This document shows, in pieces, positions 62,826 through 64,000 of a stretch of DNA of 64,000 bases (the first letter of the stretch is position 1; every line of letters begins with the position of its first letter). The stretch comes from Azorinus chamasolen. Lineage: Eukaryota; Mollusca; Bivalvia; Cardiida; Solecurtidae. The notes beneath the pieces were generated by a model. That model saw nothing but the letters and a program-made list of their open reading frames with translations, was not told the DNA's origin and searched no databases. The DNA lies in contig OY755236.1 of NCBI GenBank assembly GCA_963576725.1, positions 65,769,379-65,833,378 of the forward strand, in the 5' to 3' direction. The position numbers and the translations under genes are program-made.

Positions 62826-63712
62826 CAATTGTTTTAAACTATTCAACTAATTGGAGTGTATTTCGTTTTACATTAAGTTTCTTAAAATCAACGGAGCAAT
62901 TTTGGATGGAGAGGAATAATATTATATACTAAATTAACATTGTAATGTAAAACCATTTTCATTACATAACATTTTAACGTTTCAAGCAATGTTCGTGGTT
63001 GCTTCACTAAAATGTAAAATTGTCCACCCTTATTAAAAGTGGATATGTCGCCGAATCTGGTAGTTATTGTCGAAAAATCAATTGAAGAGAAAACATACCC
63101 TCCTCCAAAAAAAGGGAGAGAAGAATTGCTTTGCTAAATAAATGTATAAGAAAGCTTACTCTGCTATATGCACACACGACACGTGAATTACCATAGGACA
63201 TATAAATTACCCTAGGACACTTTAATTATCATAGAACACGTGAATTACCATGGGACACGTGAGTTACTCTAGGCGCTTAACAGCCTTTGTGACTTTTGGT
63301 CAACCAAACAGGAACACTTTTCTTGTCTACTTACAATTCTAATTAAACATAATATTGTACATCGAGAAAGCTGGGCGAATTGTTTAAGAATAAAACTTAT
63401 TCAACAATATCATGTTGTGACATAGGTTTGGTTTAATATGTAAATGTTTTGTTCGATTATTAGATTATATATAAACATGAGAATATGCAAAGAAATTTGG
63501 TCAGTCAATGGGTACAAAATGATGAATAAATGTGAGTGAGACATGCTTCGCCTAACAGATTCACAAACAAATATCATTTGTGTTTTAAGGCAACCCATAT
63601 TTAAAGGTTTAGCTATATATTTCAAAGACACATACTAACACAACCTTCGTTTAAACTAAAATGAATAGTTACAGAAAACTCAGGATCACTTATTTCAGTT
63701 ATTTACAGCCGA
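62826..63712. other. AT-rich stretch, nothing recognised
   Basis: No EGF exon, array or transposon end. A few short near-repeats of GAATTACCATAGGACA occur at 63184-63270. Confidence 0.4.
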
Positions 63713-63958
63713 TTAACTCTTTTGGCGCCAAATTTCTAATTGTCGTCTGCAATCCAATTTTGTTAAATCATTTGGTACATTAAGGGAATGAGATAAATAA
63801 ATGCAAATTTAAAAGGAATAAAGCACAAGTATAGAAATAGATATTGAGACAAAAAGTGAAGTCCCTGATCAGACACCGCCTTGAAAAGGCGGCGTCTGAT
63901 CTGGAACTGCACTGTTTGTCGTGGTGCATAAAGGCGACATTGGCGATGAAAGGGTTAA
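63713..63958. mobile_element. TTAA-type MITE, family D-like
   Basis: TTAACTCTTTTGGCGCC to GGCGATGAAAGGGTTAA, with the core GTCCCTGATCAGACACCGCC facing GGCGGCGTCTGATCTGGAAC. Confidence 0.75.
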
Positions 63959-64000
63959 GTATAACGTTTGACCCTTGATTAAATTTTATCAAAATATAAT

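Overview
This is a window of animal nuclear DNA, most probably from a bivalve mollusc. The evidence is: AT-rich sequence, GT-AG introns, very long introns packed with small transposons, and several tandem arrays of about 140-170 bp with wording familiar from clam and mussel genomes (phrases such as TTTCATGAAGATTGG and GACCTTGACATGTCACCCC). I saw no operons, no bacterial genes and no CRISPR array. The species call is inference.

Four host gene models can be supported. (1) 1135-1342, minus: the first coding exon of an unidentified protein whose remaining exons lie off the left edge. (2) 10235-13164, plus: a complete two-exon gene for a 142-residue protein with a mitochondrial-type N-terminus and a coiled-coil body; family not recognised. 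(3) 18223-31366, minus: a complete nine-exon gene for the C9orf78/TLS1 (Hep59) spliceosome-associated protein, 291 residues, with every junction phase consistent. (4) About 38502-62135, minus: the 3' part of a large gene made of single-domain EGF exons, all in phase 1-1 and mostly 108 nt, probably ending in a ShKT-domain exon at 38502-38638. Its 5' end lies off the right edge. Several of its exons are recent duplicates, and at least two are visibly damaged.

The rest is mainly mobile DNA. There is a decayed Jockey/CR1/L2-type LINE fragment (about 4985-6790), a frameshifted L1/Tx1-type LINE (32486-36985) that has split an older MITE, a DIRS-like remnant (about 44250-46480), and an apparently intact Tc1-type DD34E transposon with its own terminal repeats (46616-47988). 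There are also several foldback elements (3755-4697, 28488-29682, 30062-30992, 40002-40342, 42009-42880) and a tRNA-derived SINE (about 50133-50398). Two MITE classes dominate: TA-target elements with ends like CAGTAAAACCTCTCTA, and TTAA-target elements with ends like TTAACCCTTTCC. The TTAA class occurs in several families that share one palindromic core (GCAAACAG...CTGTTTGC), seen about 35-40 times here. MITEs are repeatedly nested inside one another, which exposes their target-site duplications directly.

Layout: 0-10 kb, gene 1 plus repeats and the old LINE; 10-13 kb, gene 2; 13-18 kb, a nest of MITEs; 18-31.4 kb, C9orf78, with transposons in its introns; 32-37 kb, the L1-type LINE; 37-62 kb, the EGF/ShKT gene with Tc1, DIRS and foldback elements in its introns; 62-64 kb, mostly AT-rich intron or intergenic DNA. 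All coordinates and homology calls were made by reading alone. Boundaries given as 'about' are approximate.
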